From assembly GCA_944321525.1 (NCBI GenBank), contig CALULQ010000008.1, forward strand, positions 42,732-106,731: DNA of 64,000 nt, given 5' to 3'. Shown here one piece after another: positions 29,952 to 40,122 of this stretch. The notes beneath the pieces were generated by a model, which saw only the letters and a program-made list of their open reading frames with translations, searched no databases and was not told the DNA's origin. The translations under genes were made by a program, and so were the position numbers. Positions within the stretch are counted from its first letter, which is position 1. Each line of letters opens with the position of its first letter. Source of the stretch: an uncultured Paraprevotella sp. Its GTDB lineage: Bacteria; Bacteroidota; Bacteroidia; Bacteroidales; Bacteroidaceae.

Positions 29952-32114
29952 ATGGATAATTTCAACTTACTTGCCCCTTTGCTGCTGGCCATCGTCGGAC
30001 TGTTGGTCGGCGCCATCCTCAAATCGATTCTGAAGAAAACCGGCTTCCCCTATACCGTAGGGTTGTTCGCCCTCGGCTTGGGCATAGGATTGCTCGACCG
30101 CTTCGACTGCCTTGACGCCATGCCGCGCGTGGAACGCGCCATAACCACAGTGGGCGACATCAACCCCGACTTCATTCTCTACGTGTTCCTCCCCATCCTG
30201 ATTTTCGACGCGGCATACGAGATGAACATGCACATCTTCAAGAAGACGCTGGCCAACTCCACGCTCCTGGCCGTCCCGGGCCTGATTGTCTGCATGCTCC
30301 TCACGGCGTTGGTCATGATTGGAATCAGCCTGTTCGTCCCCGAATATTCTTCGTGGACCTGGCCGCTGGCCCTCATGTTCGGCGCGCTCATCAGTGCCAC
30401 CGATCCTGTGGCCGTGGTAGCCTTGCTACACGAACTGGGCACCAGCAAGCGTTTTTCCACCCTGGTGGACGGTGAATCCCTTCTCAACGACGGCACCGGC
30501 ATCGTCTGCTTCATGCTCTTCTTTGGTGCCTACACGTTGGAAGGCGCGTCCGCCGACTCCCCTGCCGTCCAGTTCCTGAAAGTCGTCATGGGCGGAGTGC
30601 TATTGGGATACTGCATGTCCCGGCTGACCATCTGGTTCATCACCCGCATCAACTCCGAAGAAGTCATCCAGAACAGCGTCATCATCCTCTCGGCCTACGT
30701 GACCTTCATCTTGTCACAATACTACATGGGCATCTCCGGAGTCATCGCCCTGGTGACCTTCGGACTGGTCATCTCCTACGTGGGACGCCCCAGGCTGAAG
30801 CCACAAGTGAACGCATTCATGGAGAAATTTTGGGAACTGCTGACCCACATCGCCAACACGCTGGTGTTCATCATGGTGGGCGTGGTCATTGCCGAGAAAG
30901 TAGACCTGAGCTGGTCGGACTTCCTCATCCTGCTCCTCGTCTACGTGGCCCTGAACCTCATCCGCTTCGCCATGATTACCCTTTTCTATCCGGTCATGAA
31001 GCGACTGGGATACGGCCTGACCAAACGGGAGTCCGTCATCCTCACATGGGGCGGACTGCGCGGGGCCTTGGGCATGACGCTCGCCCTCATGGTGTCCTAC
31101 ACCCCGGGGATTCCCGAAGATATCCGGAGACAAATCCTGTTCCTCACGGCCGGCATCGTCACGCTCACCCTTTCGGTCAACGCCACCACCATGCGCTGGC
31201 TCCTGAACCGGCTGGGACTGACACAGATTCCCAACGCACGCCTGCTCATCGACACAAAGGTGGAAACCTACCTGCGGGAAAGCGCGGAAAAATATGCCGA
31301 GAAACTGGCCGAGAAAGAACCACTGTCGGCAGCCAACTGGAACAAGGTGAGGAAATACTTGCCCGACGTGTCGCGGAACGTCCTCCCGCAAACTCCGCAG
31401 AAAAGGGAATTCCTTTCCGAAATACGGCTCCGCGTCTTGGACCGCGAGAAAACGATATGCCGGAAAATCTACGAGGAAGGGGTCATCTCCAAGACGACCT
31501 TCCTGCACATCATGAACTCACTGGACGAAATGTACGACCACGATGGGCAGTATGCATTAGACTTCCGCCCCTCCATCTTCAAATATTGCAACCGCACGTC
31601 GTCATTGCCCTATATCAAGGACGCCCTTTCGCTTGGGGAGAGCATCAGCCTCTATTTCCGCGAACGCATCGTAAGGGTGTACGACATGGCGCGCGGTTTC
31701 ATCATTCTGCAAAACGAGGACTTGAGCCTGCTGAACGAATTGGGGGCGTCCGACCTGCTCACAGCGGCACAAAAAGAGCAACTGGCCACGCTCCGCGGGG
31801 AAATTGAGCGGAACATCAACCGGATGAACGATGTCACCAAGATGCTGGCACAAAACTATCCCAAGGCGTTCCGGCATGCGCTCACCGTGAAGTCCATCCG
31901 CATGCTGCTCACTTACGAACGGCGCACCATCCGCAAGCTGCAGAACGACGGAGTCATCTCGGAAAAAGACGCAGAACGGCTCATCGAGAAAGTGGACGAA
32001 CGGACGGACGAGGGCAACTCTTTCCGATACACCGTCTTGGGCACCCTTCTGCGCGGCATCGTACACGGGGCAAAAAAGAAGGGCACGGAGAAACAAACGC
32101 CGACGGAGCCCTGA
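29952..32114 (+). CDS. CPA1-family sodium/proton antiporter
   Basis: 720 aa. The N-terminal 410 residues hold about 12 membrane helices with GALISATDPVAVVALLHELG, the CPA1 ion-binding region with conserved Asp, and LVDGESLLNDGTGIV. The C-terminal 300 residues are a charged cytoplasmic domain, longer than in short bacterial NhaP proteins, possibly for pH or partner sensing. It should exchange Na+ or K+ for H+ at the inner membrane. A single gene with its own promoter; the 3' side holds repeat copy 4 and a terminator. Confidence 0.92.
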   Translation: MDNFNLLAPLLLAIVGLLVGAILKSILKKTGFPYTVGLFALGLGIGLLDRFDCLDAMPRVERAITTVGDINPDFILYVFLPILIFDAAYEMNMHIFKKTLANSTLLAVPGLIVCMLLTALVMIGISLFVPEYSSWTWPLALMFGALISATDPVAVVALLHELGTSKRFSTLVDGESLLNDGTGIVCFMLFFGAYTLEGASADSPAVQFLKVVMGGVLLGYCMSRLTIWFITRINSEEVIQNSVIILSAYVTFILSQYYMGISGVIALVTFGLVISYVGRPRLKPQVNAFMEKFWELLTHIANTLVFIMVGVVIAEKVDLSWSDFLILLLVYVALNLIRFAMITLFYPVMKRLGYGLTKRESVILTWGGLRGALGMTLALMVSYTPGIPEDIRRQILFLTAGIVTLTLSVNATTMRWLLNRLGLTQIPNARLLIDTKVETYLRESAEKYAEKLAEKEPLSAANWNKVRKYLPDVSRNVLPQTPQKREFLSEIRLRVLDREKTICRKIYEEGVISKTTFLHIMNSLDEMYDHDGQYALDFRPSIFKYCNRTSSLPYIKDALSLGESISLYFRERIVRVYDMARGFIILQNEDLSLLNELGASDLLTAAQKEQLATLRGEIERNINRMNDVTKMLAQNYPKAFRHALTVKSIRMLLTYERRTIRKLQNDGVISEKDAERLIEKVDERTDEGNSFRYTVLGTLLRGIVHGAKKKGTEKQTPTEP

Positions 32115-32202
32115 CCCGACCTCCATACGACTCGGACCAGAACTTGCGCCGTCCGGATGCTCCCCGCAACATCCGGACGCACCGGCCGCAATCCGATGTC
32201 CA

Positions 32203-32282
32203 ACCCTGCGGATGCCGCCAGCGTACCTTGCGGAGAGTACGCGAGTACTCTGCGGCAAGTACAATCCGGGACTCCGCAAGGC
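32203..32282. repeat. Nested palindromic interspersed repeat, copy 4
   Basis: The 40-bp core is at 32223-32262, with one change in the centre (AGTACGCGAGTACT). Outer arms ACCCTGCGGATGCC and GGGACTCCGCAAGGC are well kept. It lies in the 280-bp gap between the convergent antiporter and ilvC genes, next to a strong terminator. Confidence 0.9.
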
Positions 32283-32333
32283 ATCATCACGATGTCCGCA
32301 TGCCGGCGACATGCCTGCTGGGCTTCATCCTCT

Positions 32334-32383
32334 GTGGGAACAAAAAAGGGAACCGATTCTTCGGTTCCCTTTTTTGTTCCCAC
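32334..32383. terminator. Bidirectional terminator with a 23-bp perfect stem
   Basis: The two arms (32334-32356 and 32361-32383) are exact reverse complements around a TTCT loop. Each arm contains an A6 or T6 run, so the hairpin can end transcription from the antiporter and from ilvC. The perfect stem is unusually long for a simple terminator. Confidence 0.93.
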
Positions 32384-32394
32384 GGGGGGTAGAA

Positions 32395-33438
32395 TTAGTT
32401 GTTCTCAGGACGCAACTTGCGCACCGTCTCGGCCGTACGCCACATCTCGCTGTCGTGCAATGCCTTCAGTTCGGCCTGCAACTTCTCGCGATAGTCGGGC
32501 TTGGAGTTGGAGTCGATGGAAATCTGCGCCTCGTTGCCGGTCACCACGCTGTTGTAGAGCTTCTGCATCACCGGCTTGATGGCATCGTGGAACGGGCCCA
32601 TCCAGTCCAATGCGCCGCGCTGTGCCGTCGTAGAGCAGTTGGCATACATCCAGTCCATACCGTTCTTGGCAAACAACGGCATCAAGGACTGCGTCAGCTC
32701 CTCCACCGTTTCGTTGAAGGCTTCAGAAGGCGTGTGGCCGTTCTCACGCAGCACTTCGTACTGGGCCAACAGCAATCCCTGGATGGCACCCATCAGCGAA
32801 CCGCGCTCGCCCGTCAGGTCGGAAGTAGCCTCGCGCTTGAAAGTCGTCTCGAACAAATAACCTGAACCGATGCCGATGCCGAAGGCCAGCACCTTGTCCA
32901 AAGCCTTGCCGCTGGCATCCTGATAGATGGCATAAGAAGAGTTCAAACCGCGCCCTTCGAGGAACATCGTGCGCAAGGAAGTGCCCGAACCCTTCGGGGC
33001 TACCATAATCACATCAATATCTTTGGGAGGCACCACACCCGTGCGGTCGCTCCAAGTAATCGCAAACCCATGCGAGAAATACAATGTCTTGCCCGCAGTC
33101 AAATGAGGCTTAATGCTCGGCCACAACTGCATCTGTGCGGCATCGGACAACAACATGCACACGATGGTGCCCTTCTCGGCAGCCTCTTCGAGGGAGAACA
33201 ACGTCTCACCCGGCACCCAGCCGTCGGCCACGGCCTTGTCATAAGTCTTGCCCGGACGCTGGCCCACGATCACGTTGAAGCCATTGTCACGCAAGTTGCA
33301 TGCCTGCCCGGGGCCCTGCACGCCATACCCTAAAACTGCAATCGTCTCGTCCTTCAAAATCTCACGAGCCTTCTCCAATGGAAATTCCTCACGGGTCATC
33401 ACATTTTCAATGACACCGCCAAAATTCATTTCTGCCAT
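32395..33438 (-). CDS. ilvC: Ketol-acid reductoisomerase
   Basis: 347 aa, the usual size for the short class I enzyme. The NAD(P)-binding loop is VLGYGVQGPGQACNLRDNG followed by GQRPGKTYDKA; the catalytic region has VAPKGSGTSLR, GERGSLMGAIQGLLL and EAFNETVEEL with the Mg-binding Asp/Glu residues. It converts acetolactate to dihydroxyisovalerate for valine and leucine, and acetohydroxybutyrate for isoleucine. It is last in the ilv cluster, but a consensus -7 box upstream suggests it can also be transcribed alone. Confidence 0.96.
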   Translation of the reverse strand: MAEMNFGGVIENVMTREEFPLEKAREILKDETIAVLGYGVQGPGQACNLRDNGFNVIVGQRPGKTYDKAVADGWVPGETLFSLEEAAEKGTIVCMLLSDAAQMQLWPSIKPHLTAGKTLYFSHGFAITWSDRTGVVPPKDIDVIMVAPKGSGTSLRTMFLEGRGLNSSYAIYQDASGKALDKVLAFGIGIGSGYLFETTFKREATSDLTGERGSLMGAIQGLLLAQYEVLRENGHTPSEAFNETVEELTQSLMPLFAKNGMDWMYANCSTTAQRGALDWMGPFHDAIKPVMQKLYNSVVTGNEAQISIDSNSKPDYREKLQAELKALHDSEMWRTAETVRKLRPENN

Positions 33439-33508
33439 TTTCTATTCTGTTTTGTGCGGCCTGCGCCGCGTTTTCAATTATAATACGTTTTCAAACTAAA
33501 TCCGACGG

Positions 33509-33516
33509 CAAAGTTA
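33509..33516 (-). promoter_or_regulatory. -7 element upstream of ilvC
   Basis: The minus strand reads TAACTTTG at 33516-33509, about 70 bp before ilvC. The -33 box is weak. The 110-bp gap to the thioesterase gene also supports a separate start site. Confidence 0.55.
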
Positions 33517-33548
33517 CAAAATTATTCTCAACCGCCCGCTGCGAACAG

Positions 33549-34319
33549 CTATTTGTTATCAAATTTAAGTTTACTTCGACAGACGACTTCTCCTTCCGGG
33601 TTCTCGCCGCCCACATTTTTGCGCACTTCCACGTCGTACGTCCCGTCTTCGTTCTCCTCGCGGAAGAAGCTCAGCACGTCGCCGAAATACGACTCGGCCA
33701 CGTAGGCCATCTCAAAACGGCGGATGGTGTGCGCCGCATACCAGTCCTTCGAAAACAAGTCCAGGACGTGCTCGATGTACTTGATGCTGTTCACATGCCC
33801 GTTGATGTCAATGTCATTGTAATACATCTCTACCGACCTCACGGGCATGCAGTTGTTCACTTTGATGCGCCCGGGCTTCTCTATCGGGCACGGCTTCTCC
33901 GTTTCGATGTAGTCCACGATGCGCCCGCCATGGAGGGAAAGCAAGTCGGCCGGCTTTCGGGTGTCCATGTTGATCATCGCCCACACGGAGCGCGCATAGC
34001 CATACACCCGGCCGTCCTTGCCATAGATGGCAAAGTTGCGGTCGGTGAAAAGGCGGTAGACGTTCTCCACCCACGTGTCCACCGAAAATTCCTCATACTG
34101 TGCCGGCATTTCTTCGAGTTCGATGGCCAGGCGCGACAACACCCACGTGTAATTGCTCTCGTTCAGTTCCGCCATGCCGAACCCGCGCTCCGTGGCATGG
34201 AATCCCGCGCAGTTCAGCAAGTGGTTCCCCAGCACGCCCATGAAAAGGTGGCCGGAGAAGTCCACATGAAACGGTTCGGCAACGAAAGAATAAGTCCCTA
34301 CCTTATTATATTCCTTCAT
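33549..34319 (-). CDS. Acyl-ACP thioesterase (FatA/FatB-like)
   Basis: The 256-aa product has two hot-dog domains. VDFSGHLFMGVLGNHLLNCAG opens the first; YYNDIDINGHVNSIKYIEHVLD carries the catalytic Asn/His region of plant-type acyl-ACP thioesterases in the second. It should release fatty acids from acyl carrier protein. Its start overlaps the ilvN stop by 14 bp, so it is translated with the branched-chain amino acid genes. This may reflect the link between branched-chain precursors and the branched fatty acids of Bacteroidales lipids. Confidence 0.88.
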   Translation of the reverse strand: MKEYNKVGTYSFVAEPFHVDFSGHLFMGVLGNHLLNCAGFHATERGFGMAELNESNYTWVLSRLAIELEEMPAQYEEFSVDTWVENVYRLFTDRNFAIYGKDGRVYGYARSVWAMINMDTRKPADLLSLHGGRIVDYIETEKPCPIEKPGRIKVNNCMPVRSVEMYYNDIDINGHVNSIKYIEHVLDLFSKDWYAAHTIRRFEMAYVAESYFGDVLSFFREENEDGTYDVEVRKNVGGENPEGEVVCRSKLKFDNK

Positions 34320-34902
34320 CGTCCTTGCCCTTCTTCGTTTTCAAGTCTTCATAAGCGCGGCGGCGCTCCTCCAGGAATTCGTCCAGATACTCCGTGCAGC
34401 TCCGGGTGATGGCGATTCTTCCGGAACGGACATACTGCAGCACGCACTGGAAATCGTTCAACGCGAAATAGAGCGACATGATTTCCTCCGTCATGCCGGC
34501 CTTGCACACCACCGTATACGTGGGGTTCACGTCCATGATTTGCGCCCCGTGCTTGCGCACGGCTTTCGAAATGTCGGGGTTCTCCAACACCTTGGGCGTG
34601 GCGAGCTTGTAGAGCGCCACTTCTTGTATGAACACCTCGTCGTCGGTAAAATAATGCGCCTGCAACACGTCGATGCGCTTCTCAATCTGCTTGGTGATGA
34701 TCTGTATCTGCTCCTCCGTGCTCCAGCAGGTAATCGTGTACTTGTGCACCCTCCGGATGCTGGATGCCGACACGTTCAGGCTCTCGATGTTCACCTGCCT
34801 GCGGGTGAACACGGCCGTCACTTGGTTCAGCAGTCCGGCAAAGTTCTCGGAAAACACAATCAGCGTATAGAATTTCTTTTCCTGTTCTTTCTCTTGTTCC
34901 AT
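34306..34902 (-). CDS. ilvN: Acetolactate synthase small (regulatory) subunit
   Basis: Start taken at ATG 34902 (MEQEKEQEKKFYTLIVFSEN), 198 aa. The N-terminal ACT domain FYTLIVFSENFAGLLNQVTAVFTRRQVNIESLNVS binds the feedback-inhibiting amino acid in this family; the C-terminal half is the ALS_ss_C-like region. It regulates IlvB. It lies 16 bp after ilvB and overlaps the thioesterase gene. Confidence 0.92.
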   Translation of the reverse strand: MEQEKEQEKKFYTLIVFSENFAGLLNQVTAVFTRRQVNIESLNVSASSIRRVHKYTITCWSTEEQIQIITKQIEKRIDVLQAHYFTDDEVFIQEVALYKLATPKVLENPDISKAVRKHGAQIMDVNPTYTVVCKAGMTEEIMSLYFALNDFQCVLQYVRSGRIAITRSCTEYLDEFLEERRRAYEDLKTKKGKDDEGI

Positions 34903-34918
34903 TTCAGTTTCCTCCGCT

Positions 34919-36616
34919 CTAATAGTCCAACACCATGTCGTCCACGTCATTGCCCGGGCAGCACATCGGCAACACCCGGCCTTCCTCTATCACGGCCACC
35001 TGCAACAGGAACGGCCCGTCCGTGTCGATCATCTCACGGATACCGGCTTCCAGTTCCGCGCGGTCCACCACCGTGCGGTTGGCGATGCCGTAGGCCGAAG
35101 CAATCATGTTGTAGTCCGGATTCATCATCGGCGTGAAGGAATAACGCTTGCCGAAGAACATCTCCTGCCATTGACGCACGTTGCCCAGATAGTTGTTATT
35201 GAGCAGGATGATCTTCACGGGGCAGCGCTGCTCCATCACCGTACCCAGCTCCTGGATGGTCATCTGCATGCCGCCGTCGCCCAAGAAGAGGCACACCATG
35301 CGGTCCGGTGCACCGAAAGTGGCGCCGATGGCCGCCGGAAGCCCGAATCCCATCGTGCCCATGCCTCCGGAAGTGACGATGCTGCGCTTCTGCGTGAACT
35401 TGAAATAGCGCGCGGACAGCATCTGGTTCTGCCCCACGTCGGTCACGAGAATGGCCTTGTTACCGGTCATCTCCGTCACCTTGCGCACCACCTCTCCCAT
35501 CTTGATAGGCCCGTCGGCCGGATGGATTTCAGGTTCGATGACCGCCTCCTTCTCAATCTTGTAGTGCTCGCCGAAGCTTTCCACCCATTCCTTGTGCTGG
35601 TTGGGCTTCACCTGCTTGAGCACTTCGCCCAGCGTGTATTTGCAATCGCCCAGCACGGCCACGTCCACGGGCACGTTCTTGTTGATTTCACTGGGGTCTA
35701 TCTCGAAGTGTATCTTCTTGGCCTGCGTGGCATAAGTGCTCAGTTTGCCGGTGATGCGGTCGTCGAAACGCATGCCCACGGCAATCAGCACGTCGCATTC
35801 CTGCGTCTTGACGCTGTTGGCCAGGCTGCCGTGCATGCCCAGCATGCCCATGTTGAGCGGATGGTCGGACGGCAAGGCCGAGAGCCCCAACAAGGTGCAT
35901 CCCCCGGGAATGTCGGCCCGTTCCATCAGTTCGCGCACTTCGTCCTGCGCGCCGCCGATCTCCACGCCTTGGCCCACAAGGATGAAAGGCCGCTTGGCGT
36001 TGTTGATGAGCGTGGCCGCCTGGCGCACCGCCCACGGGTCGGTTTTCGGCACCGGCACGTAGCTGCGGATGAAATCCGTCTCCTGCGGCTCGTAGTCCAC
36101 CATGCCCACTTGGGCGTTCTTGGCGAAGTCCAGCACCACAGGCCCGGGACGCCCGCTCCTGGCGATGTAGAACGCGCGGCTCACGGCCCACGCCACGTCC
36201 TCCGGACGGCGTATCTGGTAGGCCCACTTGCTGATGGGCTGCGTCACGCCCACCAGGTCGCATTCCTGAAAAGCGTCGGAACCCAGCATGGCCGTCCCCA
36301 CCTGCCCGGCAATCACCACGATGGGCGTGCTGTCCATCATGGCATCCGCGATGCCCGTCACCGTGTTGGTGGCCCCGGGGCCGCTGGTCACCAGCGCCAC
36401 CCCGACCTTTCCCGACACGCGGGCATAGCCCTGCGCGGCATGTGCGGCCCCCTGTTCGTGGCGCACCAGGACGTGGTTCAACTTATCTTTATATCCATAC
36501 AGCGCGTCGTAGACCGGCATGATGGCGCCGCCCGGATAGCCGAAGAGAGTGGTCACCCCCTCGTGCTCCAGCGAGCGCATCAAAGCCTCCGCGCCTGTTA
36601 TTCTTTCTGTTGCCAT
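34919..36616 (-). CDS. ilvB: Acetolactate synthase large (catalytic) subunit
   Basis: Start taken at ATG 36616 (MATERITGAEALMRSLEHEG), 565 aa; an earlier ATG at 36637 would overlap ilvD. ThDP enzyme domains are seen in order: the Pyr domain with the activating Glu (VRHEQGAAHAAQGYARVSG), the FAD/central domain, and the PP domain with GDGGMQMTIQELGTV and NNNYLGNVRQW for Mg-ThDP. It joins two pyruvates, or pyruvate and 2-oxobutyrate, to open branched-chain amino acid synthesis. Confidence 0.96.
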   Translation of the reverse strand: MATERITGAEALMRSLEHEGVTTLFGYPGGAIMPVYDALYGYKDKLNHVLVRHEQGAAHAAQGYARVSGKVGVALVTSGPGATNTVTGIADAMMDSTPIVVIAGQVGTAMLGSDAFQECDLVGVTQPISKWAYQIRRPEDVAWAVSRAFYIARSGRPGPVVLDFAKNAQVGMVDYEPQETDFIRSYVPVPKTDPWAVRQAATLINNAKRPFILVGQGVEIGGAQDEVRELMERADIPGGCTLLGLSALPSDHPLNMGMLGMHGSLANSVKTQECDVLIAVGMRFDDRITGKLSTYATQAKKIHFEIDPSEINKNVPVDVAVLGDCKYTLGEVLKQVKPNQHKEWVESFGEHYKIEKEAVIEPEIHPADGPIKMGEVVRKVTEMTGNKAILVTDVGQNQMLSARYFKFTQKRSIVTSGGMGTMGFGLPAAIGATFGAPDRMVCLFLGDGGMQMTIQELGTVMEQRCPVKIILLNNNYLGNVRQWQEMFFGKRYSFTPMMNPDYNMIASAYGIANRTVVDRAELEAGIREMIDTDGPFLLQVAVIEEGRVLPMCCPGNDVDDMVLDY

Positions 36617-36629
36617 ATACTTTCCTGTT

Positions 36630-38432
36630 TTAATCAATAATACGTACGCCGCCCTTGTCGGCCGAGCTCACCATGGAAGCGTAAGCCTTCAGCGACTTCG
36701 GCACGATGCGTTTGCGCGTCATCGGGCGCTGCGGGCGTGCAGCCAGTTCCTCGTCGGTCAGTTTCACGTTGATGCTGCGGTTAGGAATGTCGATTTCGAT
36801 GATGTCGCCGTCCACGATTTTACCCACGTTGCCGCCAGCGGCAGCCTCGGGCGAAATGTGGCCGATGCTCAGTCCGGACGTGCCGCCGGAGAAGCGCCCG
36901 TCGGTGATGAGGGCACACTCCTTGCCCAGATGACGGCTCTTGAGATACGACGTCGGGTAGAGCATTTCCTGCATGCCCGGTCCGCCTTTCGGCCCTTCGT
37001 GGGTGATGACCACCACGTCGCCGCTCACCACGCTCCCGTTCAAGATGCCCTCGCAAGCGTCTTCCTGCGAGTCGAACACCTTGGCCGGCCCGCTGAAGTG
37101 CCAGATGCTCTCGTCCACGCCGGCCGTCTTCACCACGCACCCGTCCTGGGCGATGTTACCGAAGAGGATGGCCAGTCCGCCGTCCTTGCTGTAGGCGTGC
37201 TCCACGTCGCGGATACATCCCGTGGCGCGGTCCTTGTCCAGTGTTTCGTACACCTTGTCCTGCGAACCCATCTTGTTGCTGAACACTCCGCCGGGCGCAC
37301 TGCTATAAATGCGCGCCGCCTCCGCGTCCACCGTGTCGCCCATGATGCTGTATTTCTCGATGTCTTCGCCCAGCGTGCGGCCGTTCACGCGCTTGCACGC
37401 CGTGTCCAGCAGTCCGGCCTTGGCCAGTTCGCCCAGGATGTTCAGGATGCCTCCCGCGCGGTTGCATTCCTGGATGGAGTATTTCTGCGTGTTGGGCGCC
37501 AACTTGCACAGGCAGGGCACCTTGCGGCTCAGCGCGTCGATATCCGCCATCTTGAAGTCCACACCGGCCTCGTTGGCCACGGCCAGCAAGTGGAGCACGG
37601 TGTTCGACGAACCGCCCATGGCGATGTCCAATGTCATGGCGTTGAGGAAGGCCTGGCGCGTGGCGATGCTGCGCGGCAGCACGCTCTCGTCGCCCTCCTC
37701 ATAATATTTATAGGCATTCTTCACAATCAGCTGTGCCGCATCCTTGAAGAGCTGCACGCGGTTGACATGCGTGGCCAGCACCGTGCCGTTGCCCGGCAAC
37801 GACAGTCCGATGGCCTCCGTCAGGCTGTTCATCGAATTGGCGGTGAACATGCCCGAACAGCTGCCGCAGCCCGGACAGGCGCAAGCCTCGATCTTCGCCA
37901 TCTCCTCGTCGCTCACCGACGTGTCGGCACCCTTGATCATGGCCGTAATCAGGTCGGCGTTTTCGCCGTTCACCTTGTGGGCCTCCATAGGTCCGCCCGA
38001 GACGAACACCGTGGGGATGTTCAGCCGCATGGCCGCCATCAGCATGCCCGGCGTGATCTTGTCGCAGTTGGAGATGCAGACCAGTGCGTCCGCCTTGTGG
38101 GCGTTCACCATGTATTCCACGCTGTCGGCGATGATATCGCGCGAAGGCAGGGAATAGAGCATGCCGTCGTGCCCCATGGCGATGCCGTCGTCGATGGCGA
38201 TGGTGTTGAATTCAGCGGCATAGCATCCCAGTTTCTCTATCTCGGCTTTCACCATCTGGCCGATGTCGTGCAAATGGGTATGCCCCGGCACGAACTGGGT
38301 AAAAGAATTGGCTATGGCTATGATCGGCTTCCCGAGCTGCTCACGTTTCATCCCGTTGGCCACCCATAGGGCGCGGGCTCCCGCCATACGGCGTCCTTCT
38401 GTGCTCTGCGCACTGCGCAATTGATGTTTCAT
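36630..38432 (-). CDS. ilvD: Dihydroxy-acid dehydratase
   Basis: Start taken at ATG 38432 ([23 protein letters not shown]), 600 aa. Iron-sulfur cysteines lie in [13 protein letters not shown] and [36 protein letters not shown] and the C-terminal [20 protein letters not shown] are family signatures. It dehydrates dihydroxy acids to 2-keto acids. It is first in the operon, 39 nt from a predicted transcription start, and no leader peptide or attenuator was seen in that short leader. Confidence 0.96.
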   Translation of the reverse strand: MKHQLRSAQSTEGRRMAGARALWVANGMKREQLGKPIIAIANSFTQFVPGHTHLHDIGQMVKAEIEKLGCYAAEFNTIAIDDGIAMGHDGMLYSLPSRDIIADSVEYMVNAHKADALVCISNCDKITPGMLMAAMRLNIPTVFVSGGPMEAHKVNGENADLITAMIKGADTSVSDEEMAKIEACACPGCGSCSGMFTANSMNSLTEAIGLSLPGNGTVLATHVNRVQLFKDAAQLIVKNAYKYYEEGDESVLPRSIATRQAFLNAMTLDIAMGGSSNTVLHLLAVANEAGVDFKMADIDALSRKVPCLCKLAPNTQKYSIQECNRAGGILNILGELAKAGLLDTACKRVNGRTLGEDIEKYSIMGDTVDAEAARIYSSAPGGVFSNKMGSQDKVYETLDKDRATGCIRDVEHAYSKDGGLAILFGNIAQDGCVVKTAGVDESIWHFSGPAKVFDSQEDACEGILNGSVVSGDVVVITHEGPKGGPGMQEMLYPTSYLKSRHLGKECALITDGRFSGGTSGLSIGHISPEAAAGGNVGKIVDGDIIEIDIPNRSINVKLTDEELAARPQRPMTRKRIVPKSLKAYASMVSSADKGGVRIID

Positions 38433-38477
38433 CTTTATAGCGTTTTTATACTTTTCTTTTTTTCCTTTCTTAACCTG

Positions 38478-38509
38478 CAAAATTAACCTCTTTTTTCATA
38501 TTAGGCAAA
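38478..38509 (-). promoter_or_regulatory. Promoter of the ilv operon
   Basis: On the minus strand TTTG (38509-38506), a 20-bp spacer and TAATTTTG (38485-38478) match the full Bacteroidetes consensus, with a predicted start near 38471. Confidence 0.82.
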
Positions 38510-38661
38510 GAAATGGGAAATAAAAACGCGCGAGGAGTGAAAAACAGACAGGAAAACGGCGGAATCTTGTAAGATTTGGCAGGAAGACCCGTCGTTTGAT
38601 TTCATTTTATCATCTGCGGCTGCCGCACGGAAGCGCGCGGGGAGGCGGAATTGCGGAAGCG

Positions 38662-38741
38662 GGATGCCGCACAAGCAAATCGTACTCTGCGGAGAGTACT
38701 CGAGTACTTGCCGCAGAGTACGCTGGCGCATTCCGCACGCC
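38662..38741. repeat. Nested palindromic interspersed repeat, copy 5
   Basis: The 40-bp core is at 38682-38721 and is in the opposite orientation to copy 1 (GCGGAGAGTACT...AGTACTTGCCGC). The outer left arm is poorly kept. It lies in the 424-bp gap between the ilvD promoter and the dapL terminator; nothing else is seen there. Confidence 0.9.
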
Positions 38742-38811
38742 GCCCCGCGCCTTGCCGCGGACTTCATGCCACGGAAGCGGAAGCCCGCCGCGCGCAGGCA
38801 CGCGGGAAAAG

Positions 38812-38855
38812 CCAAGAGGGGCGATGCAGCCCGAAAGCCTCACCGCCCCTCTTGG
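38812..38855 (-). terminator. Terminator of the glt-asn-dap operon
   Basis: CCAAGAGGGGCG pairs perfectly with CGCCCCTCTTGG around a 20-nt loop, and on the minus strand is followed by CTTTTCCC. It begins 1 bp after the dapL stop. Confidence 0.75.
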
Positions 38856-38856
38856 T

Positions 38857-40089
38857 TCACATCCGCCCCTTGATGCGGCGCATGGCCTCCATGCAGTCCT
38901 CCCGCCGCCCGAAAGCCGTGAGGCGCAAGTAGCCTTCGCCGCTGGGACCGAAGCCCGCGCCCGGCGTGCCCACCACGTTCACCTCGTAGAGCAACTGTTC
39001 GAAAAAGCGCCACGAGTCCATGCCGTCCGGCGCCTGCAGCCAGATGTAAGGCGCGTTCACCCCGCCATAGACCCTGAAGCCGGCGGCCAGCAACCCCTCG
39101 CGCATGAGGCGCGCGTTCTCCATATAATAGTCGATGGTGGCCCTCACCTGTGCTTTCCCTTCGGGGGAATAAATGGCCTCGGCGCCGCGCTGGGTGATGT
39201 AGCTGGTGCCGTTGAACTTGGTGCACTGGCGGCGGTTCCACAACGGGTTGAGCGGCACGCGCCCGTCGCCGTCGAGCTTGAAGGCCGTCACCTCCTTGGG
39301 CACCACGGTGTAGCCGCAGCGCACGCCCGTGAAGCCCGCCGTCTTGGAAAAGCTGCGGAACTCGATGGCGCAGCGCTTCGCCCCGCGTATCTCGTAGATG
39401 GAGTGCGGCACGTCGGGTTCGCGGATATAGGCCTCGTAGGCCGCGTCGAAGAAGATGAGCGTGTCGTTGGCCAGCGCGTAGTCCACCCACTTCTTCAGTT
39501 CGGCCTTGGTCAGCGTGGTGCCCGTCGGATTGTTGGGATAGCACAGGTAGATGATGTCCACGCGCTGGTCGGGCAAAGGCGGGACGAAATGGTTCTCCGC
39601 CGTGCAGGGCAGATAGGTGACGTTGCTCCACCGTCCGTCCGGTTTCAGGTCGCCGGCCCGTCCGCACATGACGTTGCTGTCGATGTAGACGGGATAGATG
39701 GGGTCGGTCACGGCCATGCTGTTGTCCCAACGGAGCAGCTCCCCGATGTTGCCCGTGTCGCTCTTCGCCCCGTCGTTGATGAAGATTTCCGAGGGACTGA
39801 GGCTGATGCCGCGCGGGGCGAAATCGTTCTTGAGGATGGCCTCGATGAGAAAGTCGTAGCCTTGTTCAGGGCCGTAGCCGTGGAAAGTCTTTTCGGAAGC
39901 CATCTCGTCCACGGCCCGGTGCATGGCCTCGATGCAGGCCTGGGGCAGCGGACGGGTCACATCGCCGATGCCCAGCCGGATGAGCTGCTTGCCGGGGTGC
40001 GTCACCTTGAAGGCGTTCACTTTTTTCGCAATGTCCGAGAAGAGGTAGCTTCCCGGCAGCTTGAGATAATGTTCGTTGACTAATGCCAT
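38857..40089 (-). CDS. dapL: LL-diaminopimelate aminotransferase
   Basis: 410 aa, the normal size for DapL. This fold-type I PLP enzyme shows [40 protein letters not shown] and [17 protein letters not shown], where the Lys of SFSKTAGF binds PLP. It converts tetrahydrodipicolinate directly to LL-diaminopimelate and so bypasses the succinylase steps. It is the last gene of the run beginning at gltB, 33 bp after dapF, and glutamate from GltBD is its amino donor. Confidence 0.95.
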   Translation of the reverse strand: MALVNEHYLKLPGSYLFSDIAKKVNAFKVTHPGKQLIRLGIGDVTRPLPQACIEAMHRAVDEMASEKTFHGYGPEQGYDFLIEAILKNDFAPRGISLSPSEIFINDGAKSDTGNIGELLRWDNSMAVTDPIYPVYIDSNVMCGRAGDLKPDGRWSNVTYLPCTAENHFVPPLPDQRVDIIYLCYPNNPTGTTLTKAELKKWVDYALANDTLIFFDAAYEAYIREPDVPHSIYEIRGAKRCAIEFRSFSKTAGFTGVRCGYTVVPKEVTAFKLDGDGRVPLNPLWNRRQCTKFNGTSYITQRGAEAIYSPEGKAQVRATIDYYMENARLMREGLLAAGFRVYGGVNAPYIWLQAPDGMDSWRFFEQLLYEVNVVGTPGAGFGPSGEGYLRLTAFGRREDCMEAMRRIKGRM

Positions 40090-40122
40090 AAGTTTTCTTG
40101 TTTTTGTCGGTTTCGGTTAGGG

